The notes under the pieces were generated by a model. The model saw only the letters and a list, made by a program, of their open reading frames with translations, had not been told where the DNA came from and did no database searches. Of a stretch of 64,000 nucleotides of DNA, positions 16,797-24,697 are shown piece after piece. The DNA is taken from positions 142,551 to 206,550 of the forward strand of contig NZ_LMCP01000034.1 in NCBI RefSeq assembly GCF_001425625.1. Reading direction: 5' to 3'. The position numbers and the translations under genes are program-made. Within the stretch, counting starts at the first letter, position 1. Each line of letters opens with the position of its first letter. Origin of the DNA: Mesorhizobium sp. Root102 (lineage in GTDB: Bacteria > Pseudomonadota > Alphaproteobacteria > Rhizobiales > Rhizobiaceae).

Positions 16797-17558
16797 TCAA
16801 TCCCCCGAATCGGTCTCTCCCAAAAGCCTGCCATATTCAGCTTCTGGCTCCCCATACCCGCCATTGGCCAGCGCAATCAGTCCGGGGCGGTCCAGTATGA
16901 TGACCTCACCCCGGCGCGACCTGATCAGAGCAAGGCCTTCCAATTCTTGAAGGGCGATGGTGACGCCAGGCCGTCTCACGCCCAGCATAGTGGCGAGGAA
17001 TTCGTGGGTAATAGAAAACCGCGCGCCCACCACGCGGTCGTCGCACATCAGCAACCACCGAGCCAGACGGTTCGCCACCCGCAGTCGCGCGTTGACAAGC
17101 GCGGTACATCCGGTCTGGATCTGCAGAGAATTGACGAAGCGCAACAGGAACAACCGCAAAGTGGAACTGGTCGTCAAAGCTACATTAAAGCTGCCTGCGT
17201 CCATGCGCATCGCTTCGCCTTCGAGTTGCACGAAGCAGGCTTGCGGTGCGCGGTCGTCGCCCATCACCAGCGAATATCCAGCCATCCCCTCATAGCCAAT
17301 GAAGCCGATCTCCGCCTCGTGTCCACTGGACGTGCGCGCGACGACCGACGCAATTCCGCGCTCGATGAAATAGAGGTATTCGATCGGCACGCCGGGCGTC
17401 ACGAGGGGCATTCTCAGCGGCAGGGCTACTCTGTGCAAACCCGGTTCGAGCAGCGCAAGGTCGTCGGCGGTCATCTTCCGCAACAGTACATTTCGGAACT
17501 GGTTGTCGACAGCCAGTGCCTGGCCGGTGGCAGTCGATTTTGGGATTTCGTAGTTCAA
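16797..17558 (-). CDS. Crp/Fnr-family transcriptional regulator (copy 2)
   Basis: 253 aa, same architecture as 10716-11441: cNMP-binding fold (PLRMPLVTPGVPIEYLYFIE, AEIGFIGYEGMAG) then HTH_Crp (ITHEFLATMLGVRRPGVTIA). No cysteine cluster. Start is TTG 17558 because no ATG is in range and GGGAG lies 7 nt upstream, inside the leader hairpin. The paralogy with copy 1 covers nearly the whole length. Translation is likely limited by the hairpin, so this regulator is probably post-transcriptionally controlled. Confidence 0.9.
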   Translation of the reverse strand: MNYEIPKSTATGQALAVDNQFRNVLLRKMTADDLALLEPGLHRVALPLRMPLVTPGVPIEYLYFIERGIASVVARTSSGHEAEIGFIGYEGMAGYSLVMGDDRAPQACFVQLEGEAMRMDAGSFNVALTTSSTLRLFLLRFVNSLQIQTGCTALVNARLRVANRLARWLLMCDDRVVGARFSITHEFLATMLGVRRPGVTIALQELEGLALIRSRRGEVIILDRPGLIALANGGYGEPEAEYGRLLGETDSGD

Positions 17559-17669
17559 TGTGCAGCTCCCGCAGGGGCGGGAGCACGATCGACACTCTCA
17601 AGCGCCAGCGCCCGTTGAAGTGGCCAGCGACAGACGAACTGTACGCTTTCGACAATCCGATAGCGAGTC
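17559..17669 (-). promoter_or_regulatory. Shared leader, copy L5
   Basis: Minus strand: core A (GACTCGCTATCGG ... TTGTCGAAAGCGTACAG, 17639-17669) ends 80 nt before the start; core B at 17595-17613; then an 8-bp perfect hairpin GCTCCCGC / GCGGGAGC with loop CCCT (17565-17584) over the ribosome site. The best-formed copy. Confidence 0.7.
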
Positions 17670-17686
17670 ATTCCGGGCCGGGTTGC

Positions 17687-18085
17687 TTATTCTGAATCTT
17701 TTCCCTGGAGGGGGCGTGGCGACGAATTGGCGGAGTGCTCCACCGCATTCGCTTGAGGGAAGCGCGATGCTCCGCCGCCACCTGAACCAACTGTCTCGGC
17801 AGGGCTTGGTTCCGCTTGGGCGGCCTCGACCGCCCACAGGGCGGGCTTTTGTGAAGACGAGGACGGCAGATCGACCTCACCAAGCCAATCGTCGTAGCTG
17901 GAGTTCAGGGCCGCAAGCAAGTCCTCGACCTTGTCCATGCCGCCCTGGAACAGTTCCATGAGACGGCGTCCAAGACGTTGCCTGGCCGGGTGGCCCGCAT
18001 CTATGCCGGCCTGACGGCAATAGTCATCGAGCACCTTCGCCAAGCTCGAAAGCTGATCCGAATCCGCTGAGCCGTTGAAGATCAT
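17687..18085 (-). CDS. Small hypothetical protein, family A copy 2 (132 aa)
   Basis: The N-terminal ~70 residues are paralogous to 11959-12189 (LDDYCRQAGIDAGHPARQ, RRLMELFQGGM); the last ~60 are low-complexity, Ser/Pro/Gly-rich (KPALWAVEAAQAEPSPAE) and may be disordered or a read-on after an ancestral stop. GGGAG lies 7 nt before ATG 18085. Part of the duplicated Crp + family A module. No known function. Confidence 0.72.
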   Translation of the reverse strand: MIFNGSADSDQLSSLAKVLDDYCRQAGIDAGHPARQRLGRRLMELFQGGMDKVEDLLAALNSSYDDWLGEVDLPSSSSQKPALWAVEAAQAEPSPAETVGSGGGGASRFPQANAVEHSANSSPRPLQGKDSE

Positions 18086-18198
18086 CGCGCCTCTCCCATC
18101 GTCGGGGCGAAAGCGCGATCGGCTCTTTCAAGCGCCAGCGCCCATTCAACGGCCAGCGACGAACGGACTGTACGCTTCCGACAATTGGTTAGCGAGTC
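18086..18198 (-). promoter_or_regulatory. Shared leader, copy L6
   Basis: Minus strand: core A (GACTCGCTAACCAATTGTCG, then GAAGCGTACAG; 18168-18198) ends 82 nt before ATG 18085; core B at 18123-18144; then CTTTCGCCCC...GGGAG. CTTTC still pairs with GGGAG through two U-G wobbles. A core-A-like TGTCCGAAAGCGTACCAAG lies on the opposite strand at 18207-18225. Confidence 0.6.
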
Positions 18199-18410
18199 CC
18201 ATGAACTGTCCGAAAGCGTACCAAGTAACTCGCGTAATTGTTCGGCCGACGGCAACTCGCTAGCTTCGCAACGCGGCGGACCTAGGGTACCGCCTTGGCC
18301 GACGCGGGACCCGGCCCCCGCCCAACCTAACCCCAGCGTCGGCCATCGATAGAGGTGCCTTGATTGGCGGGCCATGCGAACGGCACGCTTGATGCCGAGA
18401 GACAAATCGC

Positions 18411-18623
18411 ATGATGCCAAAAGACAGATTCGAGTGCATGCAGGAAGCGCCTGGCAGCTGGATTGTGTGGGACCATACGGGTGGAGCGCCGGCAGGGCTC
18501 GGCGGCGTCGAGTTGCGAGGCCAGGACAAGCACCGGGCCGAAATCGCGCGCGACATCCTCAGGCGGATCTTTCGGACCGGCCGGGATGTCGACGCAGCGG
18601 AGAGCGATTCTTCGGACGCATGA
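18411..18623 (+). CDS. Small hypothetical protein (70 aa)
   Basis: Starts MMPKDRFECMQEAPGSWIVW and includes GVELRGQDKHRAEIARDILR, a charged helix. The N-terminal ~25 residues look like a beta strand pair. No known family. The ribosome site is weak (GAGAG), and either ATG 18411 or 18414 could be used. Converges on the catalase gene. Confidence 0.6.
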   Translation: MMPKDRFECMQEAPGSWIVWDHTGGAPAGLGGVELRGQDKHRAEIARDILRRIFRTGRDVDAAESDSSDA

Positions 18624-18683
18624 GGCGCAACCAACTGCGTGGCCCGGCGGGACCTCCGTCACCCCGCGCCGGGTTAGCCGAAT

Positions 18684-20792
18684 TCAACCCAACTTCACTT
18701 TCGGCTCGCGTGCCCACCAACGCAGTTCGCCGAGCCTGGTGACAAAGCCAGCAATGTCCTTGACTGACTCAAGCGGGATAACCGCCTCGTCCTCTGCAAT
18801 TCCGGCCTTGGACAACAAAGCTGCGGCAGCCTCGACGAAGCCGATGAACTTGCAATGGGCGAAGGCATCCGCAACGAAGTCGCGGGCGGTCGATTCCTTC
18901 AGGAGCTCCGCCATTGCAGGCTTTGCCGGCAGGAGTGCCACGGCGTCGTAGAGAACCGAAGGTGCGCCTGATATCATCTGCTGGGCGTCGATCCAGCTGC
19001 CGTCGCTGGCCTTGGCGCCGCCGACCTTCGGCGCGATGATCTCGAAGCTTGCGCCGGCCTTTGTCAGCGACTGCTTCAGCGCATTCAGCAAGGCCGCATC
19101 GGTTCCGTCGGTCACCAGAATCCCGAGCTTGCGGCCCTCGAACCGGCCGGGGCCGTTCTTGAGGATGCTGAGCGCGTCCGACACGGGGAGATCCCGGCGT
19201 GTCGGCACCGCTGCGCCAGCAGGCTTCGGCATTGCCTTCAGACCGAGTGCATCCGCCACCTTGCCGGCCAATCCGTCATCGATGTTCAAAAGATGCGAGA
19301 CGATGCGCTCGCGAATGACCGGGGTCTGCACCTTGCTCAGCTCAAAGGTCAGCGCAGAAGCGATGTGCGCCTGCTCCACCGGCTGCTGGCTGATGTAGAA
19401 CTGGCGTGCCTGGCTATAGTGATCGGCAAAGGTTTCCGAGCGCAACCGGGCCTTCGGTCCGGCTTCGACTTCGGCGAAGGACCGGAACCCCTTGGCCGGA
19501 GATTCACGCGGACCTTCGTCCCATGAATTCGGCTGGTAGTTGGCGCGGCCGACCGGGTTGCGCATCGCCATGTGTCCGTCCTGCTGGAAATTGTGGAAGG
19601 GACATTTGGGCGCGTTGATCGGAAGGTGGGTGAAGTTGGTGCTGCCCAGCCGTTTGATCTGCGTGTCGAGGTAGGAGAAGTTCCGACCCTGCAGCAGCGG
19701 ATCGTTGGAGAAGTCGACGCCGGGCGGCACGTTCTGCGTCATGAATGCGACCTGCTCGGTTTCGGCGAAGAAATTGTCGGGCATGCGATCGAGTACCAGG
19801 CGGCCGACCGCTATCGGCGGCAGAACCTCTTCGGGGATGATCTTGGTGGGATCGAGGATGTCGAAGTCGAAGCTGTCGGCGAAGGCCTGATCGAAGAGCT
19901 GAAGCTGCAGTTCCCATTCGGGGAAATTGCCGGCATGGACCGCGTCCCAGAGGTCGCGGCGATGGAAGTCGGGGTCGGCGCCGTTGATCTTGACCGCTTC
20001 GTTCCAGGCCACGGACTGCAGACCGAGCTTCGGCTTCCAGAGGAATTTCACGAAGGTCGATTCATCGTTGGCGTTGAGCAGCCGGAACGTATGAACGCCG
20101 AACCCTTCCATGAAGCGCAGGGAGCGCGGGATGGCCCGGTCGGACATCGCCCACATGACCATGTGCATGCTTTCAGGCGTTAGCGAAATGAAGTCCCAGA
20201 AATTGTCATGCGCGGTCTGCGCCTGGGGGAAATCGCTGTCAGGCTCGGCCTTGGCGGCGTGGATCAGGTCGGGAAACTTGATCGCATCCTGGATGAAGAA
20301 CACCGGCATGTTGTTGCCGACAATGTCCCAGTTGCCTTCCTGCGTGTAGAGCTTGACGGCGAAGCCGCGTACATCGCGCGCAAGGTCTGCGGAGCCCTTG
20401 TTGCCGGCAACGGTCGAGAAGCGCACGAAAGCAGGTGTCTTTTCGCCGGCGCGCTGGAAGATGTCGGCACGCGTGTATTTGGCCAGCGATTCATAGGTTT
20501 CGAAATAGCCGTGGGCGCCATAGCCGCGGGCATGGACGACACGCTCGGGAATGCGCTCGTGATCGAAATGGAAAATCTTTTCGCGGAAGTGAAAGTCTTC
20601 GAGGACCGTCGGCCCACGGGCGCCGATCTTGAGCGAGTTCTGGTCGTCGGAGACCGGTCCGCCCTGTGCGGTGGTCAGCACCGGCGTCGAGCCGAATGAT
20701 GTCTGGTGCAGTTCGCCACCTGCGCCGCGCTCGAGTTTCTGATCGTGGATGGTGGCGTCCGTTGCCGTCGATTTTGATGCTTGCTTCGCCAT
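18684..20792 (-). CDS. katE: Large-subunit (HPII/KatE-type) monofunctional catalase
   Basis: 702 aa; cytoplasmic haem enzyme converting H2O2 to water and O2. Active-site motifs are clear: His87 in RVVHARG, VRFSTVAGNKGS, the distal asparagine region GNNMPVFFIQDAIKFPD, and the proximal-tyrosine segment NFSYLDTQIKRL. The C-terminal ~150 residues are the extra class I amidotransferase-like domain (LGILVTDGTDAALLNALKQ) that defines large-subunit catalases. The length matches. Upstream lies an EcfG-type promoter (20837), consistent with general-stress control. Confidence 0.95.
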   Translation of the reverse strand: MAKQASKSTATDATIHDQKLERGAGGELHQTSFGSTPVLTTAQGGPVSDDQNSLKIGARGPTVLEDFHFREKIFHFDHERIPERVVHARGYGAHGYFETYESLAKYTRADIFQRAGEKTPAFVRFSTVAGNKGSADLARDVRGFAVKLYTQEGNWDIVGNNMPVFFIQDAIKFPDLIHAAKAEPDSDFPQAQTAHDNFWDFISLTPESMHMVMWAMSDRAIPRSLRFMEGFGVHTFRLLNANDESTFVKFLWKPKLGLQSVAWNEAVKINGADPDFHRRDLWDAVHAGNFPEWELQLQLFDQAFADSFDFDILDPTKIIPEEVLPPIAVGRLVLDRMPDNFFAETEQVAFMTQNVPPGVDFSNDPLLQGRNFSYLDTQIKRLGSTNFTHLPINAPKCPFHNFQQDGHMAMRNPVGRANYQPNSWDEGPRESPAKGFRSFAEVEAGPKARLRSETFADHYSQARQFYISQQPVEQAHIASALTFELSKVQTPVIRERIVSHLLNIDDGLAGKVADALGLKAMPKPAGAAVPTRRDLPVSDALSILKNGPGRFEGRKLGILVTDGTDAALLNALKQSLTKAGASFEIIAPKVGGAKASDGSWIDAQQMISGAPSVLYDAVALLPAKPAMAELLKESTARDFVADAFAHCKFIGFVEAAAALLSKAGIAEDEAVIPLESVKDIAGFVTRLGELRWWAREPKVKLG

Positions 20793-20836
20793 GACAGGAA
20801 ATCCCCAGGGTCAACGCGCGGGCTGCGCTGGTCCTC

Positions 20837-20861
20837 AATCTCCCGGATGACGATATGTTCC
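20837..20861 (-). promoter_or_regulatory. EcfG-type promoter of the catalase (GGAAC-N16-GATT)
   Basis: Minus strand: GGAAC at 20857-20861, GATT at 20837-20840, 44 nt before ATG 20792. The -10 departs from CGTT at two bases, so strength is uncertain. Confidence 0.5.
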
Positions 20862-20887
20862 CTGCCGATTGCAAGCCGGAAATGAAG

Positions 20888-20920
20888 AAGGCCGCCGGTT
20901 CGCGCGGCGGCCTTTATTTG
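20888..20920 (-). terminator. Terminator between CsbD and catalase genes
   Basis: Stem GGCCGCC (20890-20896) / GGCGGCC (20906-20912) with T-rich flanks on both strands, placed 20-50 nt after the CsbD stop. On the minus strand GGCCTTCTTC follows the stem. Confidence 0.7.
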
Positions 20921-20941
20921 CTTCAAAGAGCGAGGAAACCT

Positions 20942-21157
20942 TCAGAGGTTCTTGTTGATCGCCGCAGCCGTCTTGTTGGTGGCGTCCTTGACGGCGGACT
21001 TGGCGTCGCCAACAGCCTTCTGGACCTTGCCCTTGGCTTCCTGCGCAGCGCCCTCGGCCCGCAGACGATCATTGCCGACGGCCTTGCCGACGCCTTCCTT
21101 GGCTTTGCCGACCGCCTGATTGGCGAGGCCCGAAGCCTTGTCGCTGGTGCTTCCCAT
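20942..21157 (-). CDS. CsbD-family stress protein
   Basis: 71-aa charged helical protein, with the CsbD pattern GLANQAVGKAKEGVGKAVG then LRAEGAAQEAKGKVQKAVGD. CsbD proteins accumulate in general-stress regulons; their biochemical action is not established. A strong EcfG-type promoter (GGAAC-N16-CGTT) lies 42 nt upstream and a hairpin terminator follows. Confidence 0.93.
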   Translation of the reverse strand: MGSTSDKASGLANQAVGKAKEGVGKAVGNDRLRAEGAAQEAKGKVQKAVGDAKSAVKDATNKTAAAINKNL

Positions 21158-21199
21158 GGAATTTACCTTTCGCGGGTTGTTGCCTGACCGGCGACAACC

Positions 21200-21224
21200 A
21201 ACGTCGCTTTGTTTGGAAAGTTCC
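21200..21224 (-). promoter_or_regulatory. Consensus EcfG promoter of csbD-like gene
   Basis: Minus strand GGAAC (21220-21224), 16-bp spacer, CGTT (21200-21203). Exact consensus, 42 nt before the start codon. Confidence 0.75.
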
Positions 21225-21244
21225 GCCTGTCGCGTGAGGACACA

Positions 21245-21287
21245 AAACGAAAAGGCCCGCCACCGACGCTAATCGTGACGGGCCTTC
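21245..21287 (-). terminator. Strong terminator with no annotated upstream gene
   Basis: Minus strand: AAGGCCCG / CGGGCCTT stem (21252-21259 and 21279-21286) followed by TTTTCGTTTTG. It points the same way as csbD but lies upstream of the csbD promoter, so it must end some other transcript from 21290-21540. That stretch (257 bp) has no convincing protein gene on either strand. Confidence 0.6.
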
Positions 21288-21544
21288 TGGCGTAGGCCGG
21301 GCGTCCCGTGCGCCAGTTCGAGCGAGCCTTCAATGCTGCAAATGCGGTTGCTCCGCACTCATGTATTACAATTATGTTCGCATCCATGCCACGTTGCACA
21401 TGACCCCTGCGACGGCCGCTGGCGTTACCGGCAAGCTTTGGAGATCGACGATCGTCGCGCTGATCGAAGTTGTTCGCGGCTCTTATCAGCGTTTTGATTA
21501 TCATTCGCTAATATGATATAATTGAAGTCCGAGAGGCTAGCTCC

Positions 21545-21946
21545 ATGAGGCAGTTGCTAGGACACATTGCATTGGCGTGCCTTGTGCTGCCCGGCGATGC
21601 AGACGCCCATGATTGGTATACGGGCAGGACTGATCCCGTTCTTCGCTACGACTGCTGCGGAAACAAGGATTGCCACCCGATCGATTCCAACAACGTCAGG
21701 ATGACTAAAGACGGCTATTTTGTCCGGATGCCGCGCCCGGCTTACTTGAATGAGCCCCAGGAAGCGGAGTGGTTTATCCCTAGAGAGCGTGTCCAGACGT
21801 CGCCTGATGATCGATACCATATCTGCGAGCGCTTGATGACGTTTTACCGGACGATCATTCCTCACTTGAAGTTCCAGGCCTATTACAGGTTCAGGTGGAC
21901 GTGCTTCTTCGCGCCGATGGGCACTGGTTCAATCCAGTCGGAATGA
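21545..21946 (+). CDS. Secreted hypothetical protein with DCCGNxDC motif
   Basis: 133 aa: short hydrophobic signal peptide (GHIALACLVLPGDADA), then HDWYTGR, YDCCGNKDCHPI and EWFIPRERVQ; six or so cysteines suggest disulphides in the periplasm. The DCCGN-DC block recurs in small exported rhizobial proteins of unknown function. A GAGAGGCTAGCTCC sequence precedes the ATG. Confidence 0.8.
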   Translation: MRQLLGHIALACLVLPGDADAHDWYTGRTDPVLRYDCCGNKDCHPIDSNNVRMTKDGYFVRMPRPAYLNEPQEAEWFIPRERVQTSPDDRYHICERLMTFYRTIIPHLKFQAYYRFRWTCFFAPMGTGSIQSE

Positions 21947-21989
21947 ACGTTCCGCTGCAAATTTTCAAACTGACCCACCACCACCCTGA

Positions 21990-22025
21990 AATGAAAGAAC
22001 CCCGCCGGCCGGAGCCTGACGGGGC
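21990..22025 (-). terminator. Terminator-like hairpin after the 22136 gene
   Basis: CCCC (22000-22003) and GGGG (22021-22024) close a GC-rich stem that on the minus strand is followed by TTCTTTCATTT. It separates two convergent genes. Confidence 0.6.
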
Positions 22026-22135
22026 ATTTGATTGGAGCGGATCGAATGGGAGACGATCCGGGAGAAGAACGCAAAGGCCACACAAAGGTTCCACACGGTG
22101 CCGACGCGCGTCGCGGGGAATGCCCTGTGGCGGCG

Positions 22136-22240
22136 TCAGCCTGACGGACCTATCGGGCCCGAGGACGGGATTCCCTGCGCCGTCACCACCGACAGCTTCT
22201 GCCGTTTGACCAGCACCGGCTTTTCATAGGTCTTCTTCAT
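22136..22240 (-). CDS. Lasso-type RiPP leader-like small peptide, copy a (34 aa)
   Basis: Leader block MKKTYEKPVLVKRQKLSVVT with the Y-x2-P-x-L ... T pattern of lasso-peptide precursors, then tail A-QGIPSSGPIGPSG. GGAGAGGCAAGCC precedes the ATG and a TTGACA box (22295-22300) lies 54 nt upstream. The tail has no Asp/Glu for a lasso ring. No maturation genes are near. Too short for routine gene callers, so it is easily missed. Confidence 0.78.
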   Translation of the reverse strand: MKKTYEKPVLVKRQKLSVVTAQGIPSSGPIGPSG

Positions 22241-22347
22241 GGCTTGCCTCTCCGTAGAGTTCGATTACAGCAGCGTCGTCGCCGGCCGCGCTCTTGTCAA
22301 GCCGAGGCGGTCAAGGCTGGCCAACCGGACAGGGACGAAAACCTGGC

Positions 22348-23379
22348 TCAGTTCCTGTCGGCGGGCTTGGAGCGCATGCGCGAAACCGTCTCGCGCTCGG
22401 CGCGCTTGGAGCGCAGCGGGGGCAGGCCGCGGTCGATCAGGTCCATGTCCTCCAGCACCATGTCACCCATGCGCTTGAAGGCGATGTCGAGGGCGCCGGC
22501 GCGGTGGGCCGAGCGCAGGAAGCCGGGCAGGGCGCGCACGGGATGGTCCGCCGCCAGCGGCTCCTCCGGGAAGACGTCGCTGGCAGCGACAATGTGGCCG
22601 CTCTTCACTGCCGCCATCAGGGCCGGGAAGTCCACCACGCCGGCGCGGCTGAGCAGGATGAAGGCGGCGCCCTTGCGCATGCTGGCGAAGGCATCCGCGC
22701 CGAGAAAACCCTGGTTCTCAGAGGTTACCGAGGCGACGACGAAGATGAAGTCGCTGGTCGACAGCACTTCTTCCAGCGAGGACGGCTCTACGCCAAAGTC
22801 GATGAGGATCGACGGCGGCAGCCAGGGATCGAAGACTTTTGTGCTGACACGGAACCCCGACAGCAGCCGGTTCAGCGCGCGGCCGAGATCGCCGAAGCCG
22901 ATGATGCCGACATCGGCGCCTGAAAGCAGCCGCGCCGTCTGGTTGCCGTCGCCGCCCCACAGCTCCTTGCCGTTCCGGAAGGCGAGGTCGGCGTCGACGA
23001 TGTTGCGGGCGAGGTTGAGCGCCATCGCAAGGCCAAGCTCGGCCACCGGCTCGGCGAACACGAGGCCGGTGGTGACGACATGTATGCCGCGCGAGAACAG
23101 CGTCTCGTAGGGCATGTTGTTGATGAGGTTGGTCTCGACATTGAAGACGCAGCGCAGCGCCTTCATCTGGTCGAGCGTTTCGGGCGATATCGGCGGCTGG
23201 CCGATAATGTAGCGGGCTTGCGCCAGCACGTCGGCCGGCAGTCTTGCTACCCCGTCGGCGGTGGTCTCGACGATGCGGTATTTCGACCTGAGGCGCGCCA
23301 GTTGCGGCGATGTGAAGATGAGGCCGAGCGTGCGTGGTTCCGGTGCGCTGATGACCAGTGGCAAATCCTTGTTTGACAT
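22348..23379 (-). CDS. D-2-hydroxyacid dehydrogenase family protein
   Basis: 343-aa cytoplasmic NAD(P)-dependent oxidoreductase. The Rossmann motif is VGIIGFGDLGRAL, and the catalytic region runs through ILLSRAGVVD (usual ...xNxxRGxxVD slightly altered) and ASDVFPEEPL to SAHRAGA, which contains the His. It reduces a 2-keto acid or oxidises a 2-hydroxy acid; substrate unknown. Divergent from the LacI-type regulator, with whose operators its promoter overlaps, so it is very likely in the same regulon as the epimerase. Confidence 0.88.
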   Translation of the reverse strand: MSNKDLPLVISAPEPRTLGLIFTSPQLARLRSKYRIVETTADGVARLPADVLAQARYIIGQPPISPETLDQMKALRCVFNVETNLINNMPYETLFSRGIHVVTTGLVFAEPVAELGLAMALNLARNIVDADLAFRNGKELWGGDGNQTARLLSGADVGIIGFGDLGRALNRLLSGFRVSTKVFDPWLPPSILIDFGVEPSSLEEVLSTSDFIFVVASVTSENQGFLGADAFASMRKGAAFILLSRAGVVDFPALMAAVKSGHIVAASDVFPEEPLAADHPVRALPGFLRSAHRAGALDIAFKRMGDMVLEDMDLIDRGLPPLRSKRAERETVSRMRSKPADRN

Positions 23380-23436
23380 GATGGTTCCTCCCGATACGAT
23401 CCGGATCGCGCTTTCTGGGAGGTAAATTACCTCCGA

Positions 23437-23469
23437 TAAAACGATTTACAATCACGAAAAATCGATTTA
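23437..23469. promoter_or_regulatory. Twin LacI-type operators, 21 bp apart
   Basis: Two near-identical palindromes, TAAAACGATTTA (23437-23448) and AAAATCGATTTA (23458-23469), both with the central CG of LacI/GalR sites. Their centres are 21 bp apart, two helical turns, on the same face of the DNA. A further palindrome, GGAGGTAAATTACCTCC, lies just 5' at 23419-23435. Confidence 0.65.
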
Positions 23470-23524
23470 TCCATTTCTCCAGCGGCCGATAAATGCTGAC
23501 GTTCGTGCCTCGGAGGAGGGACCA

Positions 23525-24565
23525 ATGGCGCATCGGCAAGGCCAGCAGCGGCGTGCCTCAATCCACGACGTGGCAAGCCATGCCGGCGTGTCCGCCGCCA
23601 CCGTTTCCAAGGTCATGGCCGGCGTCACCACGGTCAAGCCCGAAAATGCGCAGCGTGTCTTCGATGCCGTCGAGCTGTTGGGCTACCGCGTCGATCCGCT
23701 GGCGTCCGACATGCGCAGGGCCAAGCGCCGCATCATCGGCGCCATCGTGCCCGAGTTCGAGAGCGAGTTCTTCGGCCAGATGGTCACCCAGCTCGAAAGC
23801 CTGGCCGAGCAGCGCGGCTACACGCTGGTGGCGGCATCGAGCCGTGAATCCGAAGCGCGTGAAACGGAAATCCTTGCCCGCATGCATGACTGGCGGGTGG
23901 CCGGCGTGGTGCTGGCGCCGGTGCGCAACGAGCACGGACCGGCGGCCGCATTCATGAAGGTCAACGGCATGACCGGCGTGCTGATCGACCGCGTGTTGTC
24001 CGACGATGCCTTCGACACAGTGTCGGCCGACAGCGCGGCGGCCAGTGCCGAAGTGGCGCGCGAACTGCTCGGCAAGGGTCACCGCCACATCCTGGTCGTC
24101 GGTCTTGGCGAACAGGCGGCGACGATACGCGCTCGCCTCGATGGCTTTCGCAGCACCGCGCTCAAGCTGGCGCCGGATGTCCGTATCGACGTTGTGCTCG
24201 CCGAAACCGATGTCGAGCCGCTCAGGGCGCAATTGCGCGACTACTTTGCGAAGGGAGAGCGGCCGACAGCGGTCTATTCGCTGTTCCTCAAGGGTACGCT
24301 GGTGGCACTCTCCGAATTCCGCCGGCGCGGCTGGCACTGCCCCAACGACATTTCGCTGGTCGGCTTCGACGATGCCGAATGGATGCAGGTGACATGGCCG
24401 GCCATCGCCGCCGTGGTGCAGCCGGTGCGCCAGATCGCCGGCCACGCCATGGAGGCCTTGTTTGCCAGGATCGAAGGCGGGGAGGGGCCGCCGATCGCGC
24501 GGCTCGAGCCTTGCAAGGTTCTGATGCGGGAATCCGTTGGCTCGCCAGGCAACGGCTCGCATTAA
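23525..24565 (+). CDS. LacI-family transcriptional regulator
   Basis: 346 aa: LacI HTH at residues ~10-35 (ASIHDVASHAGVSAATVSKV), hinge helix, and a periplasmic-binding-like sensor domain (RRIIGAIVPEFESEFFGQMV, VSLVGFDDAEWMQVTWPAIA by type). It likely senses a sugar or sugar acid and represses the divergent dehydrogenase and its own operon with the epimerase. Start is ATG 23525. Confidence 0.92.
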   Translation: MAHRQGQQRRASIHDVASHAGVSAATVSKVMAGVTTVKPENAQRVFDAVELLGYRVDPLASDMRRAKRRIIGAIVPEFESEFFGQMVTQLESLAEQRGYTLVAASSRESEARETEILARMHDWRVAGVVLAPVRNEHGPAAAFMKVNGMTGVLIDRVLSDDAFDTVSADSAAASAEVARELLGKGHRHILVVGLGEQAATIRARLDGFRSTALKLAPDVRIDVVLAETDVEPLRAQLRDYFAKGERPTAVYSLFLKGTLVALSEFRRRGWHCPNDISLVGFDDAEWMQVTWPAIAAVVQPVRQIAGHAMEALFARIEGGEGPPIARLEPCKVLMRESVGSPGNGSH

Positions 24566-24697
24566 GGGGGAGGCTCCGGCACGTGACATCAACCGGAGGA
24601 AAGATGAAATGACGCCGTTCGCTCAGAAGATAGATCGATTTACTTTGGCTTTGGGCTTCGCGATGGCGTTCCCGGCGCACGAACACAGAGAGACCCG

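Noticed and set aside
12270..18198. Core A of the shared leader as an EcfG promoter
   Set aside because: GGAAT lies near some copies but the spacing to a GTT/GTA is ~24 bp, outside the 16-17 bp range; core A is left as an unassigned promoter-like block.
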